Position numbers and translations under genes: made by a program. A stretch of DNA of 64,000 nt from Ruminococcus sp. (GTDB taxonomy: Bacteria > Bacillota > Clostridia > Oscillospirales > Ruminococcaceae). Where the stretch lies: the NCBI GenBank assembly GCA_017525915.1, contig JAFXSC010000012.1, positions 124,001 through 188,000 of the forward strand, in the 5' to 3' direction. Below the pieces are notes generated by a model. The model saw nothing but the letters and a program-made list of their open reading frames with translations, did no database searches and was not told the DNA's origin. Position 1 is the stretch's first letter, and the number at the start of each line of letters is the position of its first letter. Positions 8,740 through 17,821 of this stretch are shown piece after piece.

Positions 8740-9791
8740 CTGCCCGCACCTCCGTTCTTGTCCTGCTCTGCGGCGTCGCGTCTGAGCTGACCGCAGGCTG
8801 CTTCTATATCGCTGCCGAGAGTTCTTCTGACGGTAGCGTTTATGCCGCGCTTACCGAGGCGTTTTGCGAAGTCCGCAACGCCTGTCCGCACGGTGTGGTA
8901 ATCTCTTTCCCTAACCTTATTCACCGGGATAAGGTTCACATGACAGTTGATGCCCCTGAGCAGAGCGGCAAGCCTGTCGGCGTCGGCGTCAGAGGAATTC
9001 ACCCCGTCAATGACGGCATACTCAAAGGTTATGCGCCGTCCCGTCCTGTCGATGTAGTAGCGGCACGCCCTGATAAGCTCGTCTATATTATATGTCCTGT
9101 TGACCGGCATTATTTCGCTTCTTCTGTCGTTATCTGCACTATGGAGGGAAATACACAGCGTGAGCTGGAGCTTCAGCTCAGCGAGGTCGTATATCCTCGG
9201 CACGATGCCGCAGGTGGAAAGTGAAACGTGGCGGAGGCTCATATCGTTCCCGTCCTTGTGTGAAAGGATAGTGAGGAACTTGACAACGTTGTCGTAGTTG
9301 TCGAGCGGTTCGCCTATGCCCATGAGGACTATGCCGGAGACCTTCACTCCGGCGTCGCGCTCGGTCTCATAGATCTGCATGAGTATCTCCGAGGGCGCGA
9401 GACTTCTGACGTATCCGGCGATAGCAGAAGCGCAGAACCTGCACCCCATTTTGCAGCCGACCTGAGTGGACACACATATGCTGTGACCGTAGCTGTATTC
9501 CATGAGGACAGTCTCCACATAATTGCCGTCAGAAAGCCTATACAGATATTTTACAGTATTATCTATGGCGGATTCAAGCCTTTTTTGCACAAATAGTCCA
9601 TTTATACAAAAAATTTCACTTAGCCGCTGTCTCAATTGGACAGATATATCAGTCATTTTGTCGAAATCAAGCACTCTTTTAATGTGGAGCCACTGAAAGA
9701 TCTGCTTTGCGCGGAATTTTTTCTCGCCGTTTTCAACGAGTATAGCTTCCAGTTCTTCAAGTGTCAGACTGAGAATATCTGTTTTTTCCAA
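8736..9791 (-). CDS. rlmN: Dual-specificity RNA methyltransferase RlmN
   Basis: 351 residues. A radical SAM enzyme that methylates C2 of A2503 in 23S rRNA and A37 in some tRNAs. The CX3CX2C cluster motif is CKMGCRFC near residue 113-120, preceded by STQVGC. GIGEPLDNYDNV follows, and the C-terminal catalytic Cys is in GSDIEAACGQL. It sits between rsmB and prpC as in other Firmicutes; its stop is coupled to the prpC start. Confidence 0.95.
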   Translation of the reverse strand: MEKTDILSLTLEELEAILVENGEKKFRAKQIFQWLHIKRVLDFDKMTDISVQLRQRLSEIFCINGLFVQKRLESAIDNTVKYLYRLSDGNYVETVLMEYSYGHSICVSTQVGCKMGCRFCASAIAGYVRSLAPSEILMQIYETERDAGVKVSGIVLMGIGEPLDNYDNVVKFLTILSHKDGNDMSLRHVSLSTCGIVPRIYDLAELKLQLTLCISLHSADNDRRSEIMPVNRTYNIDELIRACRYYIDRTGRRITFEYAVIDGVNSSDADADRLAALLRGINCHVNLIPVNKVRERDYHTVRTGVADFAKRLGKRGINATVRRTLGSDIEAACGQLRRDAAEQDKNGGAGR

Positions 9792-9807
9792 CCGCCGCAG
9801 CTCCTTT

Positions 9808-11124
9808 CTATCTTGTCTTTCTGAATTTCGCTATGAAAAATCCGTCGTCAAAACCGTACATCGGTGAAAGCGTTGCCATGCAGCCGAAACGCTCCCGCAT
9901 CATTTCCGGCAGTTCCACCGGTTCAAGCTCCGGGTGCTCACGGAGAAGCCTTTCGCAGACCTCCTCGTTCTCAGCCTTCCGCACCGTGCAGGTCGAATAG
10001 ACCAGCTCTCCGCCTGCCGCAAGATAGTTCAGCGCGTTCTGAGCAATATTGTACTGAATTTCCGGAAGCCTTTCAAATTCTGACAGTTTCTTGTACTTTA
10101 TCTCAGGCTTCTTCGCAATGACGCCGAAGCCTGAGCACGGCACATCGCAGAGTATTTTCGTGAACTTCGGCAGCTCAGCGTTGAACTTAGTCGCATCACC
10201 TGCCGCCGCCTGTATATTGGTAAGTCCCAGACGTTCAGCGCCCTTGCGTATCAGCTCGGCGCGCTTTTCGTGCAGGTCAAAAGCGTAAATCTTACCCTTG
10301 CCGTTCATCATCTCCGCCATTGTGAAGGTCTTGCCCCCCGGCGCGGCACAGATGTCCAGAACAAGGTCATTTTCCGTCGGCGCGAGTGCCTTGCAGCAAT
10401 ACTGCGACGCCAGTCCCTGAACGTGGAAAAATCCCCTGCGGAACGCCTCAGCCGCAGTAACGTCGCCGCCTCCGGTCACTTCAGCGCTCTCCGGAAGTTC
10501 AGCGTTCCCGCCGCTCAGCAGCTTTATGCTGCCCATAGCTTCCTGAAGCTCCTCCGCTGTGCAGCGGAGCTGGTTCCGCCGCAGATACACCGCCGGCTTG
10601 TCGACGGAATGTGCCAGAAACGTTACGGCAAAGTCCCTGCCGTAGTCATTTGTGAGACTTTTAACAAGTTCTTCCGGGCAGGAATAAAGAATTGAAAGTG
10701 CCTCTGCACTGTCCGGCTCGCCATCGAATATTTTCTTGCCCTGACGTATAAAATTACGCAGTACGGCATTAACCATACCGGAAGCGCTGGTCTTGCCGAA
10801 CTTCTTCGTAAGACACACACTCTCGTTCACGGCAGCGTTGTCCGGAACGCCCTCCATATACGCGATCTGGTAAATTCCTGACCGCAATATATTTACAATT
10901 ATGCTGTCCATCTTGTCAATTGGACGCTTTGAGAGCCTGCCGATAACATAGTCAAGGCTTATCCTGCGCTGTATAACGCCGTAATAAATTGCCGAACAAA
11001 GTCTTTTCCCCCGATCGTCAAGACCGGAGGAATCAAGACCTGCATTAAGCTGGATATTTGAATAGCTGCCGCTGCTGAACGTCTTGTCGAGCAGCTTCAC
11101 AGCAAGATAGCGAGGGTCAGTCAT
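9808..11124 (-). CDS. rsmB: 16S rRNA (cytosine(967)-C(5))-methyltransferase
   Basis: 438 residues. An N-terminal NusB-like RNA-binding domain (about 1-140) precedes a Rossmann methyltransferase. SAM site: LDICAAPGGKTFTMAEM. Catalytic Cys motifs: LCDVPCSGFGV and VYSTCTV. It makes m5C967 of 16S rRNA. The ATG overlaps the stop of the upstream peptidase gene as ATGA. Confidence 0.94.
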   Translation of the reverse strand: MTDPRYLAVKLLDKTFSSGSYSNIQLNAGLDSSGLDDRGKRLCSAIYYGVIQRRISLDYVIGRLSKRPIDKMDSIIVNILRSGIYQIAYMEGVPDNAAVNESVCLTKKFGKTSASGMVNAVLRNFIRQGKKIFDGEPDSAEALSILYSCPEELVKSLTNDYGRDFAVTFLAHSVDKPAVYLRRNQLRCTAEELQEAMGSIKLLSGGNAELPESAEVTGGGDVTAAEAFRRGFFHVQGLASQYCCKALAPTENDLVLDICAAPGGKTFTMAEMMNGKGKIYAFDLHEKRAELIRKGAERLGLTNIQAAAGDATKFNAELPKFTKILCDVPCSGFGVIAKKPEIKYKKLSEFERLPEIQYNIAQNALNYLAAGGELVYSTCTVRKAENEEVCERLLREHPELEPVELPEMMRERFGCMATLSPMYGFDDGFFIAKFRKTR

Positions 11125-11798
11125 CAGTCCCTCTTAACGATCATGAGCAGTCTGATGAGCTGGAGGATAGCTGTTACAAGTGCAACAACATAGGTCAGAG
11201 CAGCTGCCTTGAGCACCTTGCGTGCCTTCGGTATCTCGGACGAATCGAGTATCATGTCGTTTTCGAGCGTTCTCAGTGCCCTTCCGCTTGCGTCAAGCTC
11301 AACAGGGAGCGTAACGAGCTGGAAAAGAACTACCGCGCTGAACATGATAACGCCTATCATTGCAAGCTCGGGGAATGTTTCAAATACTACAAGACCGATC
11401 AGGAATACGACATACCAGAGATAGGAGCAGATGTTCACTACCGGAACGATAGCTGTTCTTATCTTTATAGGTGTGTACTCCTCTGCGTGCTGGCAGGCGT
11501 GACCGCACTCGTGAGCCGCAACTCCGATAGCGGAAACGGAAGTCTTTCCGTAAACGGAATCCGAAAGGCGCACTACCTTCGCGCGGGGATCATAGTGGTC
11601 GCTGAGGTCGCCCGAGATGTGCTCTACACCTACATCGTAGAGACCGTTGTTGTCAAGTATCTGACGTGCGACCTGATCGGCTGTAAGTCCTCTTGAATTG
11701 TGAACGCTGCTGTACTTGCTGAACGTTGTCTTGACGTTGATAGATACCCATATCGGAAGAATGAGCACTGCAATAAGAAAAATGATATAAAATGCCAT
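11124..11798 (-). CDS. Membrane zinc metallopeptidase, YugP family
   Basis: 224 residues. The HEXXH variant HECGH lies in GVAAHECGHACQHAEEYTPI near residue 97. Hydrophobic spans lie at the N-terminus (FYIIFLIAVLILPIWV), in the middle (two spans, about 135-180) and at the C-terminus. The family is usually found in this operon position in Clostridia; its substrate is unknown. The start follows fmt by 13 bases. Confidence 0.88.
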   Translation of the reverse strand: MAFYIIFLIAVLILPIWVSINVKTTFSKYSSVHNSRGLTADQVARQILDNNGLYDVGVEHISGDLSDHYDPRAKVVRLSDSVYGKTSVSAIGVAAHECGHACQHAEEYTPIKIRTAIVPVVNICSYLWYVVFLIGLVVFETFPELAMIGVIMFSAVVLFQLVTLPVELDASGRALRTLENDMILDSSEIPKARKVLKAAALTYVVALVTAILQLIRLLMIVKRD

Positions 11799-11811
11799 AA
11801 TATTACCTCCG

Positions 11812-12741
11812 TTAATTCAGTTTTGCGCCCTTTTCGAGCTTATTTCCTCTGAGGAAGTCCTCAGTTCCCATGCGTTTTTTGCCCTCCGGCTGCACCTCAA
11901 GGAAGGTTACGAGCCTGCCGTCACCGCATTTGACCGAGAAGCGTTTTGCATCGACTATCTCGCCGTCCGCGGCATCGGGAGCAATATTGTCCGAAATCTC
12001 GGACCTGAACACCTTCAGGCGCTTGCCCTCCAGCATTGCGAAGCCTGTTACGCCGCGTATGGTATTGTGCACCTCCGCAGCAGTTTTGCCGAAGTCGAGA
12101 GCGCTCATTTCCTTGCGTATCATCGGTGAATAGCAGGAAAGCGAATCGTCCTGCTTTATCGGTGAAAGTGTTCTATTTTCAACAGCCTCAAGTGTCTCCG
12201 CAAGTACCTCTCCTCCCATGACGGAAAGTCTTGCGTAAAGCTCCTCATATGTCTCGTTTTTGCCTATTTCTGTAGATTTCCGTATGAGCATATCACCTGT
12301 GTCAAGTCCCTCGCTCATCTGCATCGAGGTAACTCCGGTCTCAGTCTCACCGTTGAGCAGCACCCAGTTTATCGGGGCAGCTCCGCGGTACTTCGGGAGC
12401 AGCGAGGCGTGAATGTTTATACAGCCGTGCTGCGGAAGGTCAAGTATCTCCTTCGGGAGTATCTGACCGTAAGCGGTAACGACTATCAGATCGGGAGCAA
12501 TATCGTTCAAAATTTTCATTGACTGCTCCGCGTCCTCGCCTTTTCTCAGCGAGAGCGGCTGATAGACCGGAAGTCCGTACTCCTCCGCCGCCGCCTTGAC
12601 CGGGGTCGGTATCATCTTGTAGCCTCTGCCCTTCGGCTTGTCTGGCTGGGTGAATACCGCCGCGACCTCATGGCTGCTCTCAGCGAGGGTACGCAGGCAG
12701 GGTACCGCAAATTCCGGCGTTCCCATAAAGACTATCTTCAT
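11812..12741 (-). CDS. fmt: Methionyl-tRNA formyltransferase
   Basis: 309 residues. Formylates initiator Met-tRNA using 10-formyltetrahydrofolate. Catalytic motif INIHASLLPKYRGAAPINW contains the Asn, His and downstream Asp (SEGLDTGDML) of the family. A C-terminal OB-like domain follows. It starts two bases after def, so deformylase and formyltransferase are made together, as in many bacteria. Confidence 0.96.
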   Translation of the reverse strand: MKIVFMGTPEFAVPCLRTLAESSHEVAAVFTQPDKPKGRGYKMIPTPVKAAAEEYGLPVYQPLSLRKGEDAEQSMKILNDIAPDLIVVTAYGQILPKEILDLPQHGCINIHASLLPKYRGAAPINWVLLNGETETGVTSMQMSEGLDTGDMLIRKSTEIGKNETYEELYARLSVMGGEVLAETLEAVENRTLSPIKQDDSLSCYSPMIRKEMSALDFGKTAAEVHNTIRGVTGFAMLEGKRLKVFRSEISDNIAPDAADGEIVDAKRFSVKCGDGRLVTFLEVQPEGKKRMGTEDFLRGNKLEKGAKLN

Positions 12742-12743
12742 TT

Positions 12744-13205
12744 TCAGTTTTCCTCCGGAACGAAAAATTCCTCCACCTTTTCAGTGAAAACATGGCCGTC
12801 GAGGTGGTCGTACTCGTGGTTCACGCACTGAGCGCCGAGGTCCTCGAAATCCTGCTCGAACCAGTTCCCGTGCCTGTCCTGAGCCTTCAGGCGGCACTTC
12901 TTTGGACGTGTAACATAACCCCACACATTCGGGCAGGAAAGGCAGCCCTCCTGTACGCGCTGCTTTCCGGAATTCTGCAGTATCTCCGGATTGATAGCCT
13001 CTACTGAGCCTTCATCGAGGTGCATGATGAATATTCTCCTGCAAATGCCTATCTGCGGCGCCGCAAGACCAAGTCCCTGAGCCTTGTCGAGCGTTTCGTG
13101 CATATCATCGAGAAGCTGTGCGAGCTTATCGTCAAACTTATCCACAGGTCTGCAAACCTTGTGGAGAGATTCGTCCTTGTCAGTAAGTATATTTCTGAGT
13201 GCCAT
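12744..13205 (-). CDS. def: Peptide deformylase
   Basis: 153 residues. Removes the N-formyl group from nascent proteins. All three motifs are present: GLGLAAPQIG (motif 1), EGCLSCP (motif 2, metal-binding Cys; the usual Val is Cys here), and VNHEYDHLDG (motif 3, HEXXH). It stands between priA and fmt. Confidence 0.95.
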   Translation of the reverse strand: MALRNILTDKDESLHKVCRPVDKFDDKLAQLLDDMHETLDKAQGLGLAAPQIGICRRIFIMHLDEGSVEAINPEILQNSGKQRVQEGCLSCPNVWGYVTRPKKCRLKAQDRHGNWFEQDFEDLGAQCVNHEYDHLDGHVFTEKVEEFFVPEEN

Positions 13206-13234
13206 TTTATCCGTCCTTTCTCACTCAAGCCGGG

Positions 13235-15676
13235 TCATACTCCGGTATCGCCGTTCATATCCGCGTAGAGCGATACCTCGCGCATAGCGCCGAGCTTTGC
13301 CGAATCTTTCAGCACGGAGCTTATAAATCCGCGCATTTCGGCGTTGTTCTTACATTTCATTATTATTCTCCAGCGAAATTTTCCGCCTATTTTTCCATAC
13401 GAAGCCTTTACAGGACCGAGCACCCTCACTGGTGTCGCAGGCTGGAGCTTTTTCAGCCCGGAGTTCATCAGTTCCAGAACGGCAAATGCACCATCCCTCA
13501 CCGTGCTTTCTTTAAGTCCCGAAAAGCAGAATACGCACATATCGCAAAGCGGCGGGAATATCATTGCCCGTCTTATCGCTATCTCCTCGCGGTAGAAGCC
13601 CTCATAGTCCTGAGCCGCCGCAAGATTCATGATATAATGTTCCGGCATGAAGGTCTGAAGTATCGCCCTTCCCTGACGGTCGCCGCGTCCACCGCGTCCC
13701 ACCACCTGAGTGATGAGCGAGAACGTGCGCTCGTAGCTGCGGAAATCTCCTGCATACAGCGCCTTATCGACGGAAAGCACACCGACGAGCGTGACATTCG
13801 GGAAGTCGAGCCCCTTGCCTATCATCTGAGTTCCTATCATTATATCGTATTCCCCGTTCCGGAAGGCGTTGAAGCCCTTCTCGTAGGAATACCGCGAAAA
13901 AGTGGTATCCGCGTCCATTCTGAGCACCCTTGCCTCCGGGAAGAATACCGAAAGTTCCTCCTCGAGTTTCTGAGTGCCGAAGCCCATGCTCTTGAGGTGC
14001 TGCGAGCCGCATGTCGGACATACGCTCACAGGCTCGCTGATGTAGCCGCAGTAGTGGCACATGAGCTTGTCATTTTTCTTGTGGTAGGTAAGCGGAACCG
14101 AGCAGTTCGGACAGTATACCGGCTGATAGCAGTCGCAGCAGCTAATGATGGTGTGGTAGCCGCGCCTGTTCAGCAGAAGTATGGTCTGCTCGCCGTTTTC
14201 GAGGTTGCTTTTCACCTCCGCAACGAGTTTCCGGCTGAATTCCGAGGCGTTTCCGTCCTCACGCTCGATGTTCATATCTATCATGCTGACCTCGGGAAGG
14301 CTCCCACTGTGGTAGCGGTTCTTCATGGTCAGCAGCCTGTAAGCGCCCTTTTCCGCGAGATAATAGCTCTCAACGGAAGGTGTCGCCGAGGCAAGGAGCA
14401 GTACAGCGCCGTGGTAAGCGCATCTCTGCTTTGCGATATCGCTGGTGGTATATCTCGGCGAGCTGTCGGATTTGTACGAGCGCTCGCCTTCCTCGTCCAT
14501 GATGATTATGCCAATATTGTCAAGCGGCGCAAAGACAGCGCTTCGTGTGCCGATAACGATATCCGCATCACCGCGCTTTATCCGCTTGTATTCGTCGAGG
14601 CGCTGCCCCTGTGAGAGACCGCTGTGTATAACGGCGACCCTTTCGCCGAAAAGCGACCGGAAACGCCTTAGTATCTGCGGAGTTAGCCCTATCTCGGGTA
14701 TCAGGAGCATTGCCTGCCTGCCGAGCTTTACGGTGTCGTAGATGAGCTTTTCAAATACGGAGGTCTTGCCGCTGCCGGTAACGCCGTGCAGCAGGAACAC
14801 TGCCGGCTTCTTCTCGAAAAGCTGTGCGAGCACAGAATCGTGAGCCTTCTGCTGCTCATCGGACAGCACGGTATCCTTCGGGTCTGTGTGTTCTTCGCCG
14901 CCGTCCTCAACTCCGCGGAGCACTTCCATGTCGTACTCCTCCGCGACACCGTTTGCAATGAGCCGCTTTACGACCGCCGCCGTAACGCCGCACATATAAG
15001 CAGCCTCCTTTTCGGAAGCGCTGCCGCATTCCGCAAGAAGCTCCGCGACCTTTTTCTGCTTGGGAGTGAGCTCAAAGCTTTCCAACGAGGTTGTGTAGCT
15101 GTCGGTCAGCCTTACCATTCTCACCTGTGCATCGCCGACCGCCTGACGGAAAATATTGTCCGTGACAAGAGCGCCGGCTTCAATAAGCTCATCAACACAG
15201 CTCCTTCCGCTGACGCTGATATAAGCCGGAAGGTACTCATTCGGGTCGCCGCCGCAGACGCGGAGCTTTTCCCACAGGTCAACCGCTCCGTCGCTTATCT
15301 GCGCGTTTTCAGGCATTTTCCCGAGCCGGAACTTCTCCTCCGCACTGATGCTCATTGCAGGCGGTAGCATAGCTCTCACCGCATCGAAATATGTGCAGAA
15401 GGTGTTTTCACGGACGTACTCAGCCAGTTTCAGAAGTTCATCGGATATCACGGGCTTATCGTCAACGAGCGCGGCAAGAGGTTTAAGTCCCTCTGCGCTG
15501 CCCTCGGCCAGTCTCATGATAACGCCTATTCTCCGCTTATTTCCGCGTCCGAAGGGAACATACGCCCGACAGCCGCAGGAAGCGCTTTCCGCCATGCCGT
15601 CAGGCACCTTGTAGCTGAAAAGCATATCGAAGGAATAAGCCGCTCCGCTGACTGCGACCTCCGCAATAAGGGACAT
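13235..15676 (-). CDS. priA: Primosomal replication restart helicase
   Basis: 813 residues. Reloads the replisome at stalled forks. N-terminal DNA-binding domain; Walker A HGVTGSGKTSVFE near residue 293; Walker B IIMDEEGERSYKSD (DEEx box variant); zinc-binding Cys pairs CPNC, CHYC, CPTC near 515-560; helicase motifs including VVGRGGRGDRQG. Directly follows rpoZ (shared base at 15676). coaBC, found between rpoZ and priA in many Firmicutes, is absent. Confidence 0.95.
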   Translation of the reverse strand: MSLIAEVAVSGAAYSFDMLFSYKVPDGMAESASCGCRAYVPFGRGNKRRIGVIMRLAEGSAEGLKPLAALVDDKPVISDELLKLAEYVRENTFCTYFDAVRAMLPPAMSISAEEKFRLGKMPENAQISDGAVDLWEKLRVCGGDPNEYLPAYISVSGRSCVDELIEAGALVTDNIFRQAVGDAQVRMVRLTDSYTTSLESFELTPKQKKVAELLAECGSASEKEAAYMCGVTAAVVKRLIANGVAEEYDMEVLRGVEDGGEEHTDPKDTVLSDEQQKAHDSVLAQLFEKKPAVFLLHGVTGSGKTSVFEKLIYDTVKLGRQAMLLIPEIGLTPQILRRFRSLFGERVAVIHSGLSQGQRLDEYKRIKRGDADIVIGTRSAVFAPLDNIGIIIMDEEGERSYKSDSSPRYTTSDIAKQRCAYHGAVLLLASATPSVESYYLAEKGAYRLLTMKNRYHSGSLPEVSMIDMNIEREDGNASEFSRKLVAEVKSNLENGEQTILLLNRRGYHTIISCCDCYQPVYCPNCSVPLTYHKKNDKLMCHYCGYISEPVSVCPTCGSQHLKSMGFGTQKLEEELSVFFPEARVLRMDADTTFSRYSYEKGFNAFRNGEYDIMIGTQMIGKGLDFPNVTLVGVLSVDKALYAGDFRSYERTFSLITQVVGRGGRGDRQGRAILQTFMPEHYIMNLAAAQDYEGFYREEIAIRRAMIFPPLCDMCVFCFSGLKESTVRDGAFAVLELMNSGLKKLQPATPVRVLGPVKASYGKIGGKFRWRIIMKCKNNAEMRGFISSVLKDSAKLGAMREVSLYADMNGDTGV

Positions 15677-15885
15677 TATTCAGTATATACAGCAGAGGGG
15701 GTAACTATTCTGCATTTTCCGCTTGCTATCTCCTCAACAGCGGTCTTTACAGGCTTTTCCTCGAGAGTCTCGCCCTTTGAATAAAGATCCTCAGAGATCT
15801 GTCTTGCACGCTTTGCAACTGCGATAACGAGTGAATAACAGCTCTCGTTCTTTGAAATTATCTGGTTTACTGCTGGTCTAAGCAT
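15676..15885 (-). CDS. rpoZ: RNA polymerase omega subunit
   Basis: 69 residues, typical of Clostridia. [27 protein letters not shown] carries the conserved omega helix (YSLVIAVAKRAR). It aids RNA polymerase assembly. Its start overlaps the gmk stop by eight bases. Confidence 0.9.
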   Translation of the reverse strand: MLRPAVNQIISKNESCYSLVIAVAKRARQISEDLYSKGETLEEKPVKTAVEEIASGKCRIVTPSAVYTE

Positions 15886-16489
15886 TTTTCAACACCTCAT
15901 TTATAGTATTCTCGGAATACTCCGTTCTGAGCTTTTCTGCACGCATTACCGTGAAAAAGTCCTTAACGGCGTCATCGAGATCGTCATTGACTATTATGTA
16001 ATCGTATTTGCCGGCGAAGGATATCTCCCCTGCCGCCTGCGATACTCTCTTTTCGATAATATCGTCAGTTTCGGTACCGCGCTTTTTGAGCCTTCTGCGA
16101 AGCTCGGAAACAGACGGCGGTGCAACAAATATGAATACGGCATCCGGACGCTTCTCTCTCATCTTCATAGCGCCCTGGACCTCAATCTCGAGTATGACGT
16201 TTTTGCCCTCACTGAGCTTTCCGTCAACCTCACTGATAAGAGTTCCGTAGTAATTGTCGCAGTATTCCGCGTACTCCAGAAATTCGCTGTCAGCGACCTT
16301 CTGGAGAAAGTCACCCTTGCTGAGGAAGTAGTAGTTCACACCATCGGCCTCGCCTTCGCGGGGCTGGCGTGTCGTAGCCGAGACGGATACACAGTAGTCC
16401 TCATTTTTGAGTATCTCGGCAAGCATTGTTCCCTTACCGCAGCCGGAAGGGGCGGAAAACACTATCAGTCTCCCATTATTCGTTTTCAT
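15878..16489 (-). CDS. gmk: Guanylate kinase
   Basis: 203 residues. Converts GMP and ATP to GDP and ADP. P-loop [12 protein letters not shown] near residue 11-22; GMP-binding region [31 protein letters not shown]. Overlaps remA by 14 bases and rpoZ by eight, the conserved Firmicute order. Confidence 0.96.
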   Translation of the reverse strand: MKTNNGRLIVFSAPSGCGKGTMLAEILKNEDYCVSVSATTRQPREGEADGVNYYFLSKGDFLQKVADSEFLEYAEYCDNYYGTLISEVDGKLSEGKNVILEIEVQGAMKMREKRPDAVFIFVAPPSVSELRRRLKKRGTETDDIIEKRVSQAAGEISFAGKYDYIIVNDDLDDAVKDFFTVMRAEKLRTEYSENTINEVLKNA

Positions 16490-16733
16490 CGGTTCCTCCT
16501 GTTCCGTTTATTCTCGCCGCAAGTGTCTCAGTTATGAGCGACGAGAGGATTATATGTCCGCTGTCCATTATAACAACGGCTCTTGTTTTTCTTCCGTAGG
16601 TGGCATCAATTGCCCTGCCATCCTCACGAGCCTCCTGAACGAGACGCTTAATCGGCGCTGATTCAGGACTTACGATAGTAACGATACGCTCGGCGGAGAT
16701 CATATTGCCATAGCCTATATTTATCAGTTTCAT
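16476..16733 (-). CDS. remA: DUF370/RemA-type DNA-binding regulator
   Basis: 85 residues. [18 protein letters not shown] is the family signature, followed by [18 protein letters not shown]. In Bacillus RemA activates matrix and osmoprotection genes. Position between yicC and gmk is conserved. The C-terminus has an extra polar tail (GTGGTDENE) that overlaps the gmk start. Confidence 0.92.
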   Translation of the reverse strand: MKLINIGYGNMISAERIVTIVSPESAPIKRLVQEAREDGRAIDATYGRKTRAVVIMDSGHIILSSLITETLAARINGTGGTDENE

Positions 16734-16736
16734 AGC

Positions 16737-17633
16737 TTATTCGATATTCTGTATCTGCTCACGGATCTTCTCAATCTCAGCCTTGACATCGACAACGAGC
16801 CTTGTGATATTGACGTCCTGAGCCTTTGAACCTATCGTGTTTATCTCACGGTTCATCTCCTGAACGATGAAATCGAGCTTCCTGCCGACCGAATCCTCAC
16901 TTCCGAGCATAGCCCTTAGCTGGGAGATATGGCTGCGGAGACGGACGGTCTCCTCGTCAACGGCGATTTTCTCGGCAAAGAGAGCCGCCTCGGTGATTAT
17001 TCTCTGATCATCGATATCCTTGCCTTCGAGCACCTCACTGAGCTTCTGGTACAGGCGATTGCGGTAATTCTCAACGGTCATGGGAGCAAGTTCCTCTATC
17101 TTGGATACCATTGCGAGAATATTGTCAGACTTGCTGAGAACGTCATCGCGGAGCTTTTCGCCCTCATTGCGGCGCATCTCTACGAATTTCGCGAGTGCTT
17201 CCTCTGCAACAGAGGCGATGTCGTTCCAGACCTCCTCCTCGTTGTCGGGAGTTTTCTGAACGCTGAAAACGTCCGGAAGCTTTATCAGCTTCGAGAGCTT
17301 TATATCGTCTTCAAGCCAGTTGCCGTACTCACCGCCGAGCTCCCTGTTGAGTTCGCGGAGAGCGTTGACATAGCCAAGCGCGATATCCTTGTTCACAGCG
17401 ATTACAGTGTCCTTGCCCTCAATAGTATTGACAGTAACGTTCACCTCGACCTTTCCGCGGGATATGCCGGATTTAAGTAGAGCCTTCAGCTTCTCGTCAA
17501 TATAGGCATATGTGCGGGGGATCCTTGATGAATATTCGTAGTATCTATGGTTCACAGAGCGTATCTCGATCAGGATATCCCTGCCGTTCAGTATTTTCTG
17601 GGCTCTACCGTAGCCCGTCATGCTTCTCAGCAC
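16737..17633 (-). CDS. yicC: YicC family endoribonuclease
   Basis: 298 residues. Starts with GTG 17633 (GTG CTG AGA AGC ATG) behind AAGGAAGGCGG; the family signature MTGYGRA begins at codon 5. The C-terminal part (GRKLDFIVQEMNREINTIG) is the most conserved block. Family members are endoribonucleases; the target RNA here is unknown. First gene of the operon running to thiN. Confidence 0.93.
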   Translation of the reverse strand: MLRSMTGYGRAQKILNGRDILIEIRSVNHRYYEYSSRIPRTYAYIDEKLKALLKSGISRGKVEVNVTVNTIEGKDTVIAVNKDIALGYVNALRELNRELGGEYGNWLEDDIKLSKLIKLPDVFSVQKTPDNEEEVWNDIASVAEEALAKFVEMRRNEGEKLRDDVLSKSDNILAMVSKIEELAPMTVENYRNRLYQKLSEVLEGKDIDDQRIITEAALFAEKIAVDEETVRLRSHISQLRAMLGSEDSVGRKLDFIVQEMNREINTIGSKAQDVNITRLVVDVKAEIEKIREQIQNIE

Positions 17634-17729
17634 AATACCGCCTTCCTTTCAAAAGTCTGAAATATTACAGTCTCCGGATAACAGATATGCGTTTTCCGGG
17701 GCTTATATGATTCATCGCATAACTATACT

Positions 17730-17757
17730 ATTATATTATTATATCACTATTCTTCAA
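17730..17757 (-). promoter_or_regulatory. Possible promoter of the yicC-thiN operon
   Basis: Minus strand TTGAAG, 16-base spacer, TATAAT in an A/T-rich stretch. A second TATAAT lies inside the spacer (17738-17743) without its own -35. Plausible but weak; the leader would be about 90 bases. Confidence 0.4.
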
Positions 17758-17774
17758 GGAATGCAAGCTTTTTC

Positions 17775-17808
17775 TGAAAAAAAGAAAAGGGAACGCCGAA
17801 GCGTTCCC
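17775..17808 (-). terminator. Intrinsic terminator after GH48
   Basis: GGGAACGC and GCGTTCCC form a perfect 8-bp stem with a 4-base loop (17789-17808). On the minus strand it is followed by TTTTCTTTTTTTC. It lies 13 bases past the GH48 stop. Confidence 0.9.
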
Positions 17809-17821
17809 TTGCGGATAGTTA

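Noticed and set aside
13199..14614. Plus-strand open frame of 471 codons
   Set aside because: It lies opposite priA, which has all helicase motifs; the frame has no recognisable domain and no ribosome site.
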